Made by a program: the position numbers and the translations under genes. The notes under the pieces are model-generated. The model saw only the letters and a program-made list of their open reading frames with translations. It was not told the origin of the DNA and searched no databases. Below, piece after piece: positions 7,845 through 15,352 of a DNA stretch of 23,312 bases (position 1 is the first letter of the stretch; the number at the start of each line of letters is the position of its first letter). Source of the stretch: Planktotalea sp. (GTDB lineage: Bacteria > Pseudomonadota > Alphaproteobacteria > Rhodobacterales > Rhodobacteraceae); contig JAHEGL010000089.1 of assembly GCA_024645145.1 (NCBI GenBank), positions 1-23,312 of the forward strand, in the 5' to 3' direction.

Positions 7845-8906
7845 ATGACGAAAAACATACTGAACTTTAACGAAATATCTTCGTCTGATCATGGTCGTGT
7901 TGGTGGTAAATGTGCGTCGCTTGGGGAAATGACACAAGCGGGTGTTGCGGTGCCTCCGGGATTTGCCGTAACCACCGATGCCTATGCCGCGATGTTAGAG
8001 TGCCATGATTTGGGTGCCGAGATTGAACGCCATTTGCAGGGTGTCGATCCCGATGATTTGGCCAGCGTCGATAAAGCGGCGCAATCCATTCGACAACGCA
8101 TCAGGTCACACGCCATGCCCAAGGATGTCGAGTATGACATTCGAACCGCGTATGCCGCAATGGGCGACAATATGCCCGTCGCTGTTCGGTCATCCGCCAC
8201 CGCAGAGGATTTGCCTGACGCAAGCTTTGCCGGTCAGCAAGATACATACCTTTGGGTGCGTGGTGCGGATGCGGTTGTAAATCACGTGCGCGATTGCTGG
8301 GCGTCTTTGTACACCACGCGTGCGGTTTCTTATCGCGAAAAAAACAAAATTCCGCACATTGATGTTCTGATGTCGGTCGGCGTGCAAAAGATGGTAAAGG
8401 CAAAAACCGCGGGCGTTGCGATGACGTTGGACCCTGTCACAGGGGATAGAACCCGTATAGTGATTGACGCATCTTGGGGTTTGGGGGAAATGGTGGTGTC
8501 AGGTGTTGTGACGCCTGATAATTTTGTGGTCGAGAAAGTATTAGAGGAAATTCTAGACCGTACTATTTCCGACAAACATGTCGAATTGGTCGGCGACGAA
8601 GCCGCTGGCCAAGCTGTCGAACGTGAAATCACTGACGAACGCAGAACCCAGTGTTGTTTGTCTGATGCCGAAATTTTGGCGGTCGCCCGTTTGGCAAAAA
8701 GGCTAGAGAAACAAAACAAATGCCCACAAGATGTCGAATGGGCCATTGATACCGATTTGCCGGAAGGTGAAAACCTTTTGGCATTACAAAGCCGCCCTGA
8801 AACGATTTGGTCGCAAAAGGAAAAAGACAAACCAAAGACCAGCTACATGACGGGCATGATGGGCATTGTAAACACGCTGAACAATCCCTTCGGTTCAAAA
8901 ACATAA
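7845..8906 (+). CDS. PEP-synthase/phenylphosphate-synthase-like subunit beta (ATP-grasp, PPDK_N domain)
   Basis: This 353-residue protein is the nucleotide-binding half of a split PEP-synthase-type enzyme. It shows the PPDK_N motifs: VGGKCASLGEM (about 19-29), VPPGFAVTTDAY, AVRSSATAEDLPDASFAGQQDTYL (about 113-136), GVAMTLDPVTGDR and VEWAID...LLALQSRPE at the C-terminal end. There is no swivelling histidine domain and no PEP-binding barrel. The length matches PpsB of phenylphosphate synthase (about 40 kDa) and CreH/CreI-type subunits. By family chemistry it uses ATP to pyrophosphorylate the histidine of the partner subunit, releasing AMP and phosphate overall. The ATG at 7845, two bases past the P450 stop, is preferred to the ATG at 7833 inside the P450 gene. 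The alpha subunit follows after 23 bp. Confidence 0.88.
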   Translation: MTKNILNFNEISSSDHGRVGGKCASLGEMTQAGVAVPPGFAVTTDAYAAMLECHDLGAEIERHLQGVDPDDLASVDKAAQSIRQRIRSHAMPKDVEYDIRTAYAAMGDNMPVAVRSSATAEDLPDASFAGQQDTYLWVRGADAVVNHVRDCWASLYTTRAVSYREKNKIPHIDVLMSVGVQKMVKAKTAGVAMTLDPVTGDRTRIVIDASWGLGEMVVSGVVTPDNFVVEKVLEEILDRTISDKHVELVGDEAAGQAVEREITDERRTQCCLSDAEILAVARLAKRLEKQNKCPQDVEWAIDTDLPEGENLLALQSRPETIWSQKEKDKPKTSYMTGMMGIVNTLNNPFGSKT

Positions 8907-8929
8907 TCCATTCACAGGGAGGAAATAGA

Positions 8930-10741
8930 ATGGACGCACAAAAATCACTTTTCCCAAGTGCTTTTGAGGTGGAAACACCAAAGGGGGCCGACGGGTGGAA
9001 AGATCTTTATCCATACTACACACACTTTAACCCAAATCGCCGTGAACAAGATGATAACACGTTTTGGTTTTGTAATTCGCAACATTGGCCGACGCCGTTT
9101 CGTCCGTTTGATACGATCATGCTTGATTTTGCGATTAAAGGCCTGGGCCAATACAATACGCGCCATTTGTTGGTGCCGCCCGCAAATGGTGTCGATTATC
9201 GTATCTTGAACGGGTATGTGTATTTCTCGCCCGTGGCAGTTGCGCCCGAACAAATCGAAGGCCGCGTGCCACAGTTTATGGAACGCGCCGGCCACTATTT
9301 CATGAATTGGGGCGATCTTTACGCAAATTGGAAAGAAAAAGTTCTAGCCAAGATCAAGGAATTGGACGCGATAAATTTCACAACCCTGCCAGATGTCGAA
9401 GCATTAGACGTTGTTACAGGTGGCGTTGGTTTGGACAGCACGAACCAGTTATTTGATCAATACGACAAAGCGATCGAAATGTGTTACAAAATCTGGCAAT
9501 ACCACTTTGAATTCCTAAATCTGGGTTATGCTGCCTATTTAGATTTCTTTGGTTTTGTCAAAGAACAATTCCCATCTATCCCTGATCAAGCAATCGCAAA
9601 AATGGTTCAAGGTGTGGACAGTGAATTGTTCCGTCCTGATGACGAAATCAAAAAGCTTGCCAAATTGGCGGTCGAATTGGGCCTTGTCCAAGCGGTGCAT
9701 ACCGGGTCTGTTGATGATGCGCTTGCGGCGATTGCGGCGGCGCCGAACGGCGATAAGTGGATCGCGCAATGGAATGCAGCGAAAGATCCGTGGTTTAACT
9801 TCACCTCTGGCAACGGGTTCTATTCAACAGATAAATATTGGATTGACCATTTGGACATTCCATTTGGGTATCTGCGCGATTACATCGAACGTGTTGAGGC
9901 GGGCGAAGAAATTATGCGTCCGACCGCAAAGTTGTTGGCCGAACGCGATCGCATTACCTCCGAATATCGTGAAATGATGGATGACGAAGCACAGGCCGTC
10001 TTTGATGGCAAATTGGGGCTGGCCCGCGTTGTTTTCCCATATGTCGAAGACCACAATTTCTATATCGAACATTGGGCTTTGGGCACGTTCTGGCGCAAAA
10101 TGCGCGAATTGTCCCAACTGTTGTGTGATGAAGGGTTCTGGAACAATGCGGATGACATGTTCTTCTTGAATCGCAACGAAGTACGTGATGTTTTGTGGGA
10201 TTATTCGTCAAGTTGGGCGATTGGTGTCGCAAAACGTGGCACAGATGTTTGGCCTGCCGAAATCGAACGCCGCCGTGCAATTCATTTGGCGCTTTCCAAG
10301 GTGCGTCCGTTGCCTGCGTTGAACAATCCACCAGAGGTGATCACCGAACCATTCACAATTATGTTGTGGGGGATTACGTCCGAGGCAATCGAACGTTGGG
10401 TATCCTCCGATAGCGATGATGGGTCCTTACGCGGAATGGCCGCGGCACCGGGCATCGTTGAAGGGGTGGCACGTGTGTTGTCCAGCCCTGATCAGCTGCG
10501 TGAATTGCAAAAAGGTGAAATCCTTGTGACGCCTGTCACAGCGCCATCTTGGGCGCCCGTCTTTGGCAAAATTGGTGCAGCGGTCACCGATATTGGCGGT
10601 ATGATGAGCCACGCGGCGATCGTTTGCCGCGAATATGGTCTGCCTGCGGTTACAGGGACAGGCAACGCCAGTTCCAAGATCACGACAGGCATGCGCCTGC
10701 GGGTTGATGGAAACAACGGCACCGTCACAGTCTTGGACTAA
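8930..10741 (+). CDS. PEP-synthase/phenylphosphate-synthase-like subunit alpha (swivelling phosphohistidine domain)
   Basis: This is a 603-residue partner of the ATP-grasp subunit. The C-terminal about 90 residues form the PEP-utiliser mobile domain: GMAAAPGIVEGVARVL, then GEILVTPVTAPSWAPVF and GGMMSHAAIVCREYGLPAV, with the phosphorylated His at about 561. The N-terminal about 450 residues are aromatic-rich and alpha-helical and should hold the acceptor-substrate site, as in PpsA of phenylphosphate synthase. The C-terminal PEP-binding barrel of true PEP synthase is absent, so the phosphate goes to an alcohol or phenol rather than pyruvate. Start at 8930 is fixed by GGGAGGAAATAGA-ATG. Length is close to PpsA (about 70 kDa). 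No third PpsC subunit and no phenylphosphate carboxylase genes are nearby, which points to a cre-like rather than an anaerobic phenol pathway. The acceptor is unproven. Confidence 0.86.
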   Translation: MDAQKSLFPSAFEVETPKGADGWKDLYPYYTHFNPNRREQDDNTFWFCNSQHWPTPFRPFDTIMLDFAIKGLGQYNTRHLLVPPANGVDYRILNGYVYFSPVAVAPEQIEGRVPQFMERAGHYFMNWGDLYANWKEKVLAKIKELDAINFTTLPDVEALDVVTGGVGLDSTNQLFDQYDKAIEMCYKIWQYHFEFLNLGYAAYLDFFGFVKEQFPSIPDQAIAKMVQGVDSELFRPDDEIKKLAKLAVELGLVQAVHTGSVDDALAAIAAAPNGDKWIAQWNAAKDPWFNFTSGNGFYSTDKYWIDHLDIPFGYLRDYIERVEAGEEIMRPTAKLLAERDRITSEYREMMDDEAQAVFDGKLGLARVVFPYVEDHNFYIEHWALGTFWRKMRELSQLLCDEGFWNNADDMFFLNRNEVRDVLWDYSSSWAIGVAKRGTDVWPAEIERRRAIHLALSKVRPLPALNNPPEVITEPFTIMLWGITSEAIERWVSSDSDDGSLRGMAAAPGIVEGVARVLSSPDQLRELQKGEILVTPVTAPSWAPVFGKIGAAVTDIGGMMSHAAIVCREYGLPAVTGTGNASSKITTGMRLRVDGNNGTVTVLD

Positions 10742-10752
10742 GCTTAAAGGCT

Positions 10753-10776
10753 CAGGGCGCGTGAATATGCGCCCTG
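10753..10776 (+). terminator. Hairpin between phosphotransferase alpha and HD1 genes (weak terminator or mRNA processing site)
   Basis: CAGGGCGC (10753-10760) and GCGCCCTG (10769-10776) form a perfect 8-bp GC-rich stem with an 8-base loop, inside the only sizeable intergenic gap (54 bp) of this operon. It is followed by TCACATTTT rather than a full T-run. Partial termination or protection of the upstream mRNA would set a different level for the downstream genes. Confidence 0.55.
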
Positions 10777-10795
10777 TCACATTTTGGATTGACGA

Positions 10796-11401
10796 ATGAT
10801 ACCTGATCCCGCCGAATTTACGCGCTATGACTCTGTTTGGCGCCGCGCCGAGCCTTTTATGCGGGCACGCAAGAATGACATCCACATTCCGCTATCTTTT
10901 GGCTGGGCTGCACGCTTGCTTGATGTTTATCCTGATGCCGATCGTGATATTTGCTTATTAGCGATCCTCTTACATGACATCGGATGGTATTCCATCGACC
11001 TTGAGCGGATCGTCAACGAAGGGTTTCGGTCTGACAATCCTCTTCAATCTGACGTTCGTTTTTTGCACGAGCTAGAGGGGGTCCGTTTGGGAACAGATGT
11101 TTTGTGCGATACGGGATGGTCTGATGACGTTATTTCGTCTGTGTGCGAAATTATTGATGGCCACGACACGCGCCCACATCCAAAATCGTTAAATGATCGG
11201 ATCGTGCGCGATGCAGATAAACTTTGGCGTTTTGACGTAACAGGCATCACTGTGGCCAGCGATTGGTTCGGAATGACACCGCATGCCTATGCCGATAAAT
11301 TGGCTGGTGAATTTGATAAGCTGGAAACGGATTACGGTCGCGCTTGGGCGCGTGATGCGTTGGAAAAGTCAATCAAATCATTGTTTTTACACGTTTTATA
11401 G
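10796..11401 (+). CDS. HD-domain phosphohydrolase 1
   Basis: This 201-residue single-domain HD protein has metal-ligand pattern H30, H60-D61 (ILLHDIGW), a conserved H91-E92, DGHD at 121-124 and a downstream D139-x-D141-K142 (RDADKLWRF). The complete H...HD...D set predicts an active metal-dependent phosphomonoesterase or phosphodiesterase. A paralogue with the same spacing sits two genes downstream, flanking the aldehyde dehydrogenase. In the proposed pathway it would remove the phosphate installed by the PEP-synthase-like pair after oxidation, the step done by CreD in the corynebacterial 4-cresol route. There is no clear Shine-Dalgarno sequence before the ATG, and a hairpin lies upstream. 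A nucleotide substrate cannot be excluded, but the operon makes a pathway phosphate ester more likely. Confidence 0.87.
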   Translation: MIPDPAEFTRYDSVWRRAEPFMRARKNDIHIPLSFGWAARLLDVYPDADRDICLLAILLHDIGWYSIDLERIVNEGFRSDNPLQSDVRFLHELEGVRLGTDVLCDTGWSDDVISSVCEIIDGHDTRPHPKSLNDRIVRDADKLWRFDVTGITVASDWFGMTPHAYADKLAGEFDKLETDYGRAWARDALEKSIKSLFLHVL

Positions 11402-11410
11402 GGTTTTTAC

Positions 11411-12850
11411 ATGGACATGTTTATTGATGGACAGTTTACCAAAGGACGGGGTGAAGCACGATTTGATGTTCGCAATCCCACAGACGGATCAATTGTCGAC
11501 CAAGTGCCACAGGCGATCGAAATGGACGCGGATGATGCTATTCGATCGGCAAAAGCGGCATTTGATACGTGGCGTTTACGTTCAATGGTCGAACGGGTTG
11601 CCATTCAAAAAAAATGTGCACAGGCAATGCGGGACGCAGCCCCCGAAATTGGCGCGGTGCTGCATACTGAATTGGGGCGTCCGTTGGATGCATGTTTGGG
11701 TGAAATTACGCGCTCTGCCGATTTGTTGGACATCTATGCGGAAGAAGGGCTTCGCCTAGAGGCCAGCTTTTCGCTTGGTGCGGCGCGTGGTGAAAAAACG
11801 GTTGTCACGCGCGATCCAGTTGGGGTTGTCATTGCGATTACACCGTTCAATTACCCGGTTACTTTGCTTCTTTTCAAATTGGGCGCAGCTTTGATTGCGG
11901 GGTGCACCGTTGTCGCCAAACCTTCAGAAGACACGCCATTGTCCACGCTAAAATTGGCCGAGGTGTTTTTTAAAGCGGGACTGCCGAAGGGCTGTTTCAA
12001 CGTTTTAACGGGAACGGGCATCGGGATCGGGGCGGCGTTGATCAATCATCCAATCCCGCGCAAAATCGCATTTACTGGGGGAACCGCAGCCGGTAAATCG
12101 ATTGCGGCGGCCGCCGCAGGAACGTTGAAACGTATCACGCTTGAATTGGGCGGCCATAGCGCGGCGATTGTTTGTGATGATGCTGACCTAGATCGTGCCA
12201 CATCAGCAATTGCCCGACACGGCTTTGCCAATACTGGGCAATTTTGTTATCGGGTTAATCGTGTCTATGTGATGCGGTCGGTTTACGATGAATTTCTGAC
12301 GCAGCTATTAGAAAAAGTTGGGAAATATACGTTGGCACCCGCGGGGGGAAAGGGTGATCTGGGTCCGTTGGTGAACGAAAAGATTTATCAAAACTCTGCG
12401 ACCCAGGTAAGTGATGCACGCGAAAAAGGTGCACGGATTCTAATAGGGGGGGCGCGTCAAACAGGTGATGGATTTGAAAATGGATTTTATTTCCAACCGA
12501 CCTTAATCGCAGATGCCACGCCTGAGATGTTGATCATGCAAGATGAAACATTTGGCCCAGTGATTGGCATCACGCCTGTTGAAACCGCGCAAGAGGCGCT
12601 GTTCCTTGCGAATGACAGCCGATATGGTTTGGCAGGATTTGTCTTTACACAAAATCTTGCACTTGGCCTGTCCCTTTGTGAAGGGTTCGAAGCTGGGTCC
12701 GTATGGTTAAATGACATTCAACGATCATCGCATTATGTGCCGTTTGGTGGCATGAAAGAAAGCGGGATGGGGCGTGAAAAAGGTCGATATGGCGTTGAGG
12801 CCTATCTGGAATATAAAACGATGTACTTAAGCTATGAGGCGCCCTTATGA
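11411..12850 (+). CDS. NAD(P)-dependent aldehyde dehydrogenase
   Basis: This is a 479-residue ALDH-superfamily enzyme with the full catalytic set: Asn147 in PFNYP, Lys170 in VVAKPSE, FTGGTAAG (221-228) for the cofactor, Glu245 in LELGG, the nucleophile Cys279 in GQFC and ETFGPV further on. It oxidises an aldehyde to the carboxylic acid in the cytoplasm. Here it would take the aldehyde made by the P450 and dehydrogenase, as CreC does for 4-hydroxybenzaldehyde in the cre pathway. The gene begins 9 bp after HD1 and its stop overlaps the HD2 start (ATGA), so the three are one translational unit. Whether the substrate still carries phosphate is not known. Confidence 0.92.
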   Translation: MDMFIDGQFTKGRGEARFDVRNPTDGSIVDQVPQAIEMDADDAIRSAKAAFDTWRLRSMVERVAIQKKCAQAMRDAAPEIGAVLHTELGRPLDACLGEITRSADLLDIYAEEGLRLEASFSLGAARGEKTVVTRDPVGVVIAITPFNYPVTLLLFKLGAALIAGCTVVAKPSEDTPLSTLKLAEVFFKAGLPKGCFNVLTGTGIGIGAALINHPIPRKIAFTGGTAAGKSIAAAAAGTLKRITLELGGHSAAIVCDDADLDRATSAIARHGFANTGQFCYRVNRVYVMRSVYDEFLTQLLEKVGKYTLAPAGGKGDLGPLVNEKIYQNSATQVSDAREKGARILIGGARQTGDGFENGFYFQPTLIADATPEMLIMQDETFGPVIGITPVETAQEALFLANDSRYGLAGFVFTQNLALGLSLCEGFEAGSVWLNDIQRSSHYVPFGGMKESGMGREKGRYGVEAYLEYKTMYLSYEAPL

Positions 12851-13503
12851 TGCAGCCCAATTTGATCGCCGAACGGTATATGCCGATCTGGAATGCTGCG
12901 CGTCCCTTTTTGAACGTGCGAAATAATGATGAACATACATTGGTGGCCTATGCCTTGGCTGTCCAATTTTTAAAGGTTACGCCAGATGCTGATCCAGATG
13001 TCGTTTTGCCCACCATACTTTTACACGACGTCGGGTGGAAAAAAGTCCCACAGGATTTATTGTTGCTTGCGGTGGGGCGTAAGCCGACACGCCCCGATTT
13101 AGTGCGGGATCATGAGCTATATGGTGTTGAAATCGCGCGGGAAATTTTGACAGAATTGGCTATTGATGGGATCAAGCCCCAGCCAATCTTGGATATCATC
13201 GATGGCCACGATACGGACAATACTGCGCGGTCCATCAATGATGCGATCGTTAAGGACGCCGACAAAGGGTGGCGCACGACACCCCATGGCATGCGCACCA
13301 TTGCGGGATGGTATAATGTACCTTTGTCCCAAGTGGTTTTGATGCTGCAAGAACGGTCAAACCCGCATATGTTGACGCCCGCTGGTCGCACGCTTGCCGA
13401 AGCAAACACAGCCGCCGTTAGCGCCGAATTTAAAATCAAAGACTATCTGGGACATGGTCCCGAGTTTGACACCGTGACAGCCCAAGAGGATACAGAATGG
13501 TAG
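12847..13503 (+). CDS. HD-domain phosphohydrolase 2 (paralogue of HD1)
   Basis: This 218-residue HD protein has H30, H60-D61 (ILLHDVGW), H89-E90, DGHD-like D119-G-H121-D122 and D137-x-D139-K140 (KDADKGWRT). The ligand positions match HD1 nearly residue for residue, so the two are paralogues that have diverged in the C-terminal third. HD2 is longer by a tail around residues 170-218. It probably hydrolyses a related phosphate ester, perhaps at a different oxidation state of the pathway intermediate. The start overlaps the aldehyde dehydrogenase stop by 4 bp, and its own stop overlaps the next dehydrogenase by 7 bp, indicating tight coupling. The substrate is an inference from context. Confidence 0.87.
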   Translation: MMQPNLIAERYMPIWNAARPFLNVRNNDEHTLVAYALAVQFLKVTPDADPDVVLPTILLHDVGWKKVPQDLLLLAVGRKPTRPDLVRDHELYGVEIAREILTELAIDGIKPQPILDIIDGHDTDNTARSINDAIVKDADKGWRTTPHGMRTIAGWYNVPLSQVVLMLQERSNPHMLTPAGRTLAEANTAAVSAEFKIKDYLGHGPEFDTVTAQEDTEW

Positions 13504-14261
13504 ACCCCCTTAATTTAAAAGGTAAAACCGTTTTGATTACAGGGGCCGCTGCGGGATTGGGGCGCGCATTTGCGCACCATTTTGCGCGCGTCGGTGCGAC
13601 TGTGATCATTGCTGACATTAACGAAGGGGGGCTGGCTGAAACAAAATCCCTCTTGGAGGACATTGGGGTGACGAATTTTGCCCAAAATGTCGATGTGACA
13701 GATGCGAAAAGCTGTCGTGCCTTGGCACAATCTGTCCAGGATCGGTTTGGCGGGATCGACGTTTTGGTTAACAACGCCGCGCTTTACGCCGGGCTAGATC
13801 GACGTGCCTTTGAAGAATTCGACGAAGATGTCTGGGACAAAGTCATGGCGGTTAATGTCAAAGGTGTTTGGCAAATGTGCCGTGCATTTTCGACACAGCT
13901 GCGCGCAAGCGGCGCAGGGTCGATCATAAACGTCGCGTCGGCAACTGTTTTTTCTGGATCACCTCAATGGATGCATTATGTTGCGTCTAAGGGGGCGGTG
14001 ATTGCGATGACCCGTGTAATGGCCAAAGAAATGGGTGGCGACAATGTGCGGGTGAACGCGCTTGCACCCGGCTTTACCCTGACAGATGCCAGTTTCGGTC
14101 ATATCGAGGATGCACGTGGTTACGGCGTTGATCGGGCCGCATTGAAACGCAATGCTGATGTGGACGATATAACGGGCGCCGCGATTTATCTGGCGTCTGA
14201 TTTGTCGAAATTTACCACCGGTCAGACTTTGGTTGTCGACGGTGGCAAGCAATTTATTTGA
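13497..14261 (+). CDS. Short-chain dehydrogenase/reductase (SDR), alcohol oxidation step
   Basis: This 254-residue classical SDR has TGAAAGLG (15-22) for the nucleotide, Asp40 at the end of the second strand (favouring NAD over NADP), NNAA at 92-95, catalytic Ser148 in NVASAT, and YVASK with Tyr161 and Lys165. The C-terminal LVVDGG motif is intact. It most likely oxidises the alcohol formed by the P450 to an aldehyde or ketone, the role CreG plays in the cre pathway. It starts 7 bp inside the end of HD2 and is followed after 12 bp by the ferredoxin. A reductive role is possible, since SDR sequence alone does not give direction or substrate. Confidence 0.9.
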   Translation: MVDPLNLKGKTVLITGAAAGLGRAFAHHFARVGATVIIADINEGGLAETKSLLEDIGVTNFAQNVDVTDAKSCRALAQSVQDRFGGIDVLVNNAALYAGLDRRAFEEFDEDVWDKVMAVNVKGVWQMCRAFSTQLRASGAGSIINVASATVFSGSPQWMHYVASKGAVIAMTRVMAKEMGGDNVRVNALAPGFTLTDASFGHIEDARGYGVDRAALKRNADVDDITGAAIYLASDLSKFTTGQTLVVDGGKQFI

Positions 14262-14273
14262 ACGGGAACTGGC

Positions 14274-14594
14274 ATGGTTAACATCACATTTATTCAAGAA
14301 GATAATCGTGAAATACAGGTGAACGCCGACCTTGGGGAACCATTGATGTATGAGGCGCGCGACGCAGGTGTGGATGGTATCGTCGCCGAATGCGGCGGAT
14401 CGGCAATGTGCGCAACGTGCCACTGTTATGTGGTTACCGCGCCAGATGGGGCCTTGCCAGATCCCAGCGACGCTGAGGCGGACACAATCGAATTTATGGC
14501 GAATGAACCCACAAACGCCAGCCGATTATTATACCAAATCATCGCAACCGAAGAAATGGCCGGGGCGGTGTTTCGCGTGGCAACAGGGCGCTAG
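14274..14594 (+). CDS. [2Fe-2S] putidaredoxin/adrenodoxin-type ferredoxin with atypical cysteine set
   Basis: This is a 106-residue ferredoxin expected to reduce the operon's P450. The cluster loop is C40-GGSAM-C46-AT-C49-H-C51, matching the CGGSASCATCH loop of putidaredoxin. The fourth ligand normally lies in RLxCQI near the C-terminus (Cys86 of putidaredoxin), but here the aligned segment is RLLYQI with Tyr87 (codon TAC at 14532-14534). There are exactly four cysteines, the extra one being Cys51. Either Cys51 or a non-cysteine residue completes the cluster, or the protein is impaired. A single A-to-G change would restore TGC. The stop TAG shares CTAG with the stop of the convergent dehydrogenase gene. 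No ferredoxin reductase gene is in the window. Confidence 0.9.
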   Translation: MVNITFIQEDNREIQVNADLGEPLMYEARDAGVDGIVAECGGSAMCATCHCYVVTAPDGALPDPSDAEADTIEFMANEPTNASRLLYQIIATEEMAGAVFRVATGR

Positions 14595-15352
14595 CGCGCC
14601 GATACCCCACCGTCAATGACCAAGGTGCTGCCTGTGGCAAAATCGGATGCAGCGGACGCAAGATATAGCAAGCTTCCTGCGATTTCTGATGTTTCAGCAA
14701 TACGACCCATGGGCGTATAATCTTTCATAACCGCGGCGTGTTGTTCATCGCGCGGCCGCGTTGGTGTTCGGAAAAAACCAGGGCAGAGCGCGTTAATTTG
14801 AACGTTGTCTTTTGCATATTCTAACGCCAGTTCGCGCACCAAATTGACGATTGCGCCCTTTGATGCAGCATATGCAGGGCGAGCGAATAACCCCGCCGGC
14901 GCAGAGAGCCCCCACATTGACGCGACCGCGATAAATTTTCCCGATTTTTGGGTCGCCATTTGGCCCAAAGATGCCTGTGCCACTGTGATTGTACCACCTA
15001 AATTAACATCGATCACGCGGTCGATATCGGCGCGGTTAAGCGCGTGTATTTGGTCGCCCTTCGGGTCGGAAATCCCTGCATTTGCGATAACAATGTCCAA
15101 ACTTGGGTGACGTGCCAAAATTAATGCGACGGCGTCGTTGACGCCTTTTGAATCGCAGGTGTCACAAATGATTGGCGTAACTTCATCATAATCGTTGGCC
15201 AGCCGGGTCAGCCCTACATGATCTAAATCGAGTGCAAAGACATGCGCCCCATTTTGGGCCAATACGGTGCAGATTTCGGCGCCCAAGCCATTGGCCGCGC
15301 CCGTCACAAGAGCCGTTTTGTCCGCCACCGAAAAGATATCGTTTGGTGTCAT
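14591..15352 (-). CDS. Short-chain dehydrogenase/reductase (SDR) in the carboxylase operon
   Basis: This 253-residue classical SDR has TGAANGLG (17-24), Asp42 suggesting NAD, ANAG near 90-93, Ser145, and YAASK with Tyr161-Lys165. The start ATG at 15352 overlaps the acetoacetyl-CoA synthetase stop (ATGA). It is the last gene of the minus-strand operon with biotin carboxylase components and acetoacetyl-CoA synthetase. Two roles fit that setting: a secondary-alcohol dehydrogenase supplying the ketone (for example 2-propanol to acetone), or a 3-hydroxybutyrate dehydrogenase giving acetoacetate. Sequence alone does not decide. It differs from the plus-strand SDR throughout, so the two are not a recent duplicate. 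Confidence 0.9.
   Translation of the reverse strand: MTPNDIFSVADKTALVTGAANGLGAEICTVLAQNGAHVFALDLDHVGLTRLANDYDEVTPIICDTCDSKGVNDAVALILARHPSLDIVIANAGISDPKGDQIHALNRADIDRVIDVNLGGTITVAQASLGQMATQKSGKFIAVASMWGLSAPAGLFARPAYAASKGAIVNLVRELALEYAKDNVQINALCPGFFRTPTRPRDEQHAAVMKDYTPMGRIAETSEIAGSLLYLASAASDFATGSTLVIDGGVSAR

Noticed and set aside
8330..8830. 166-codon minus-strand open frame within the phosphotransferase beta gene
   Set aside because: Serine-rich translation without recognisable motifs, fully inside a well-supported gene on the other strand.
7845..10741. True PEP synthase or pyruvate phosphate dikinase
   Set aside because: The C-terminal PEP/pyruvate-binding barrel is absent from both subunits, and the split layout with a large N-terminal region on the histidine subunit fits phenylphosphate-synthase-type enzymes.
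7845..10741. Anaerobic phenol carboxylation (phenylphosphate synthase plus carboxylase)
   Set aside because: No PpsC and no UbiD-like phenylphosphate carboxylase genes are present, and an oxygen-dependent P450 heads the operon.
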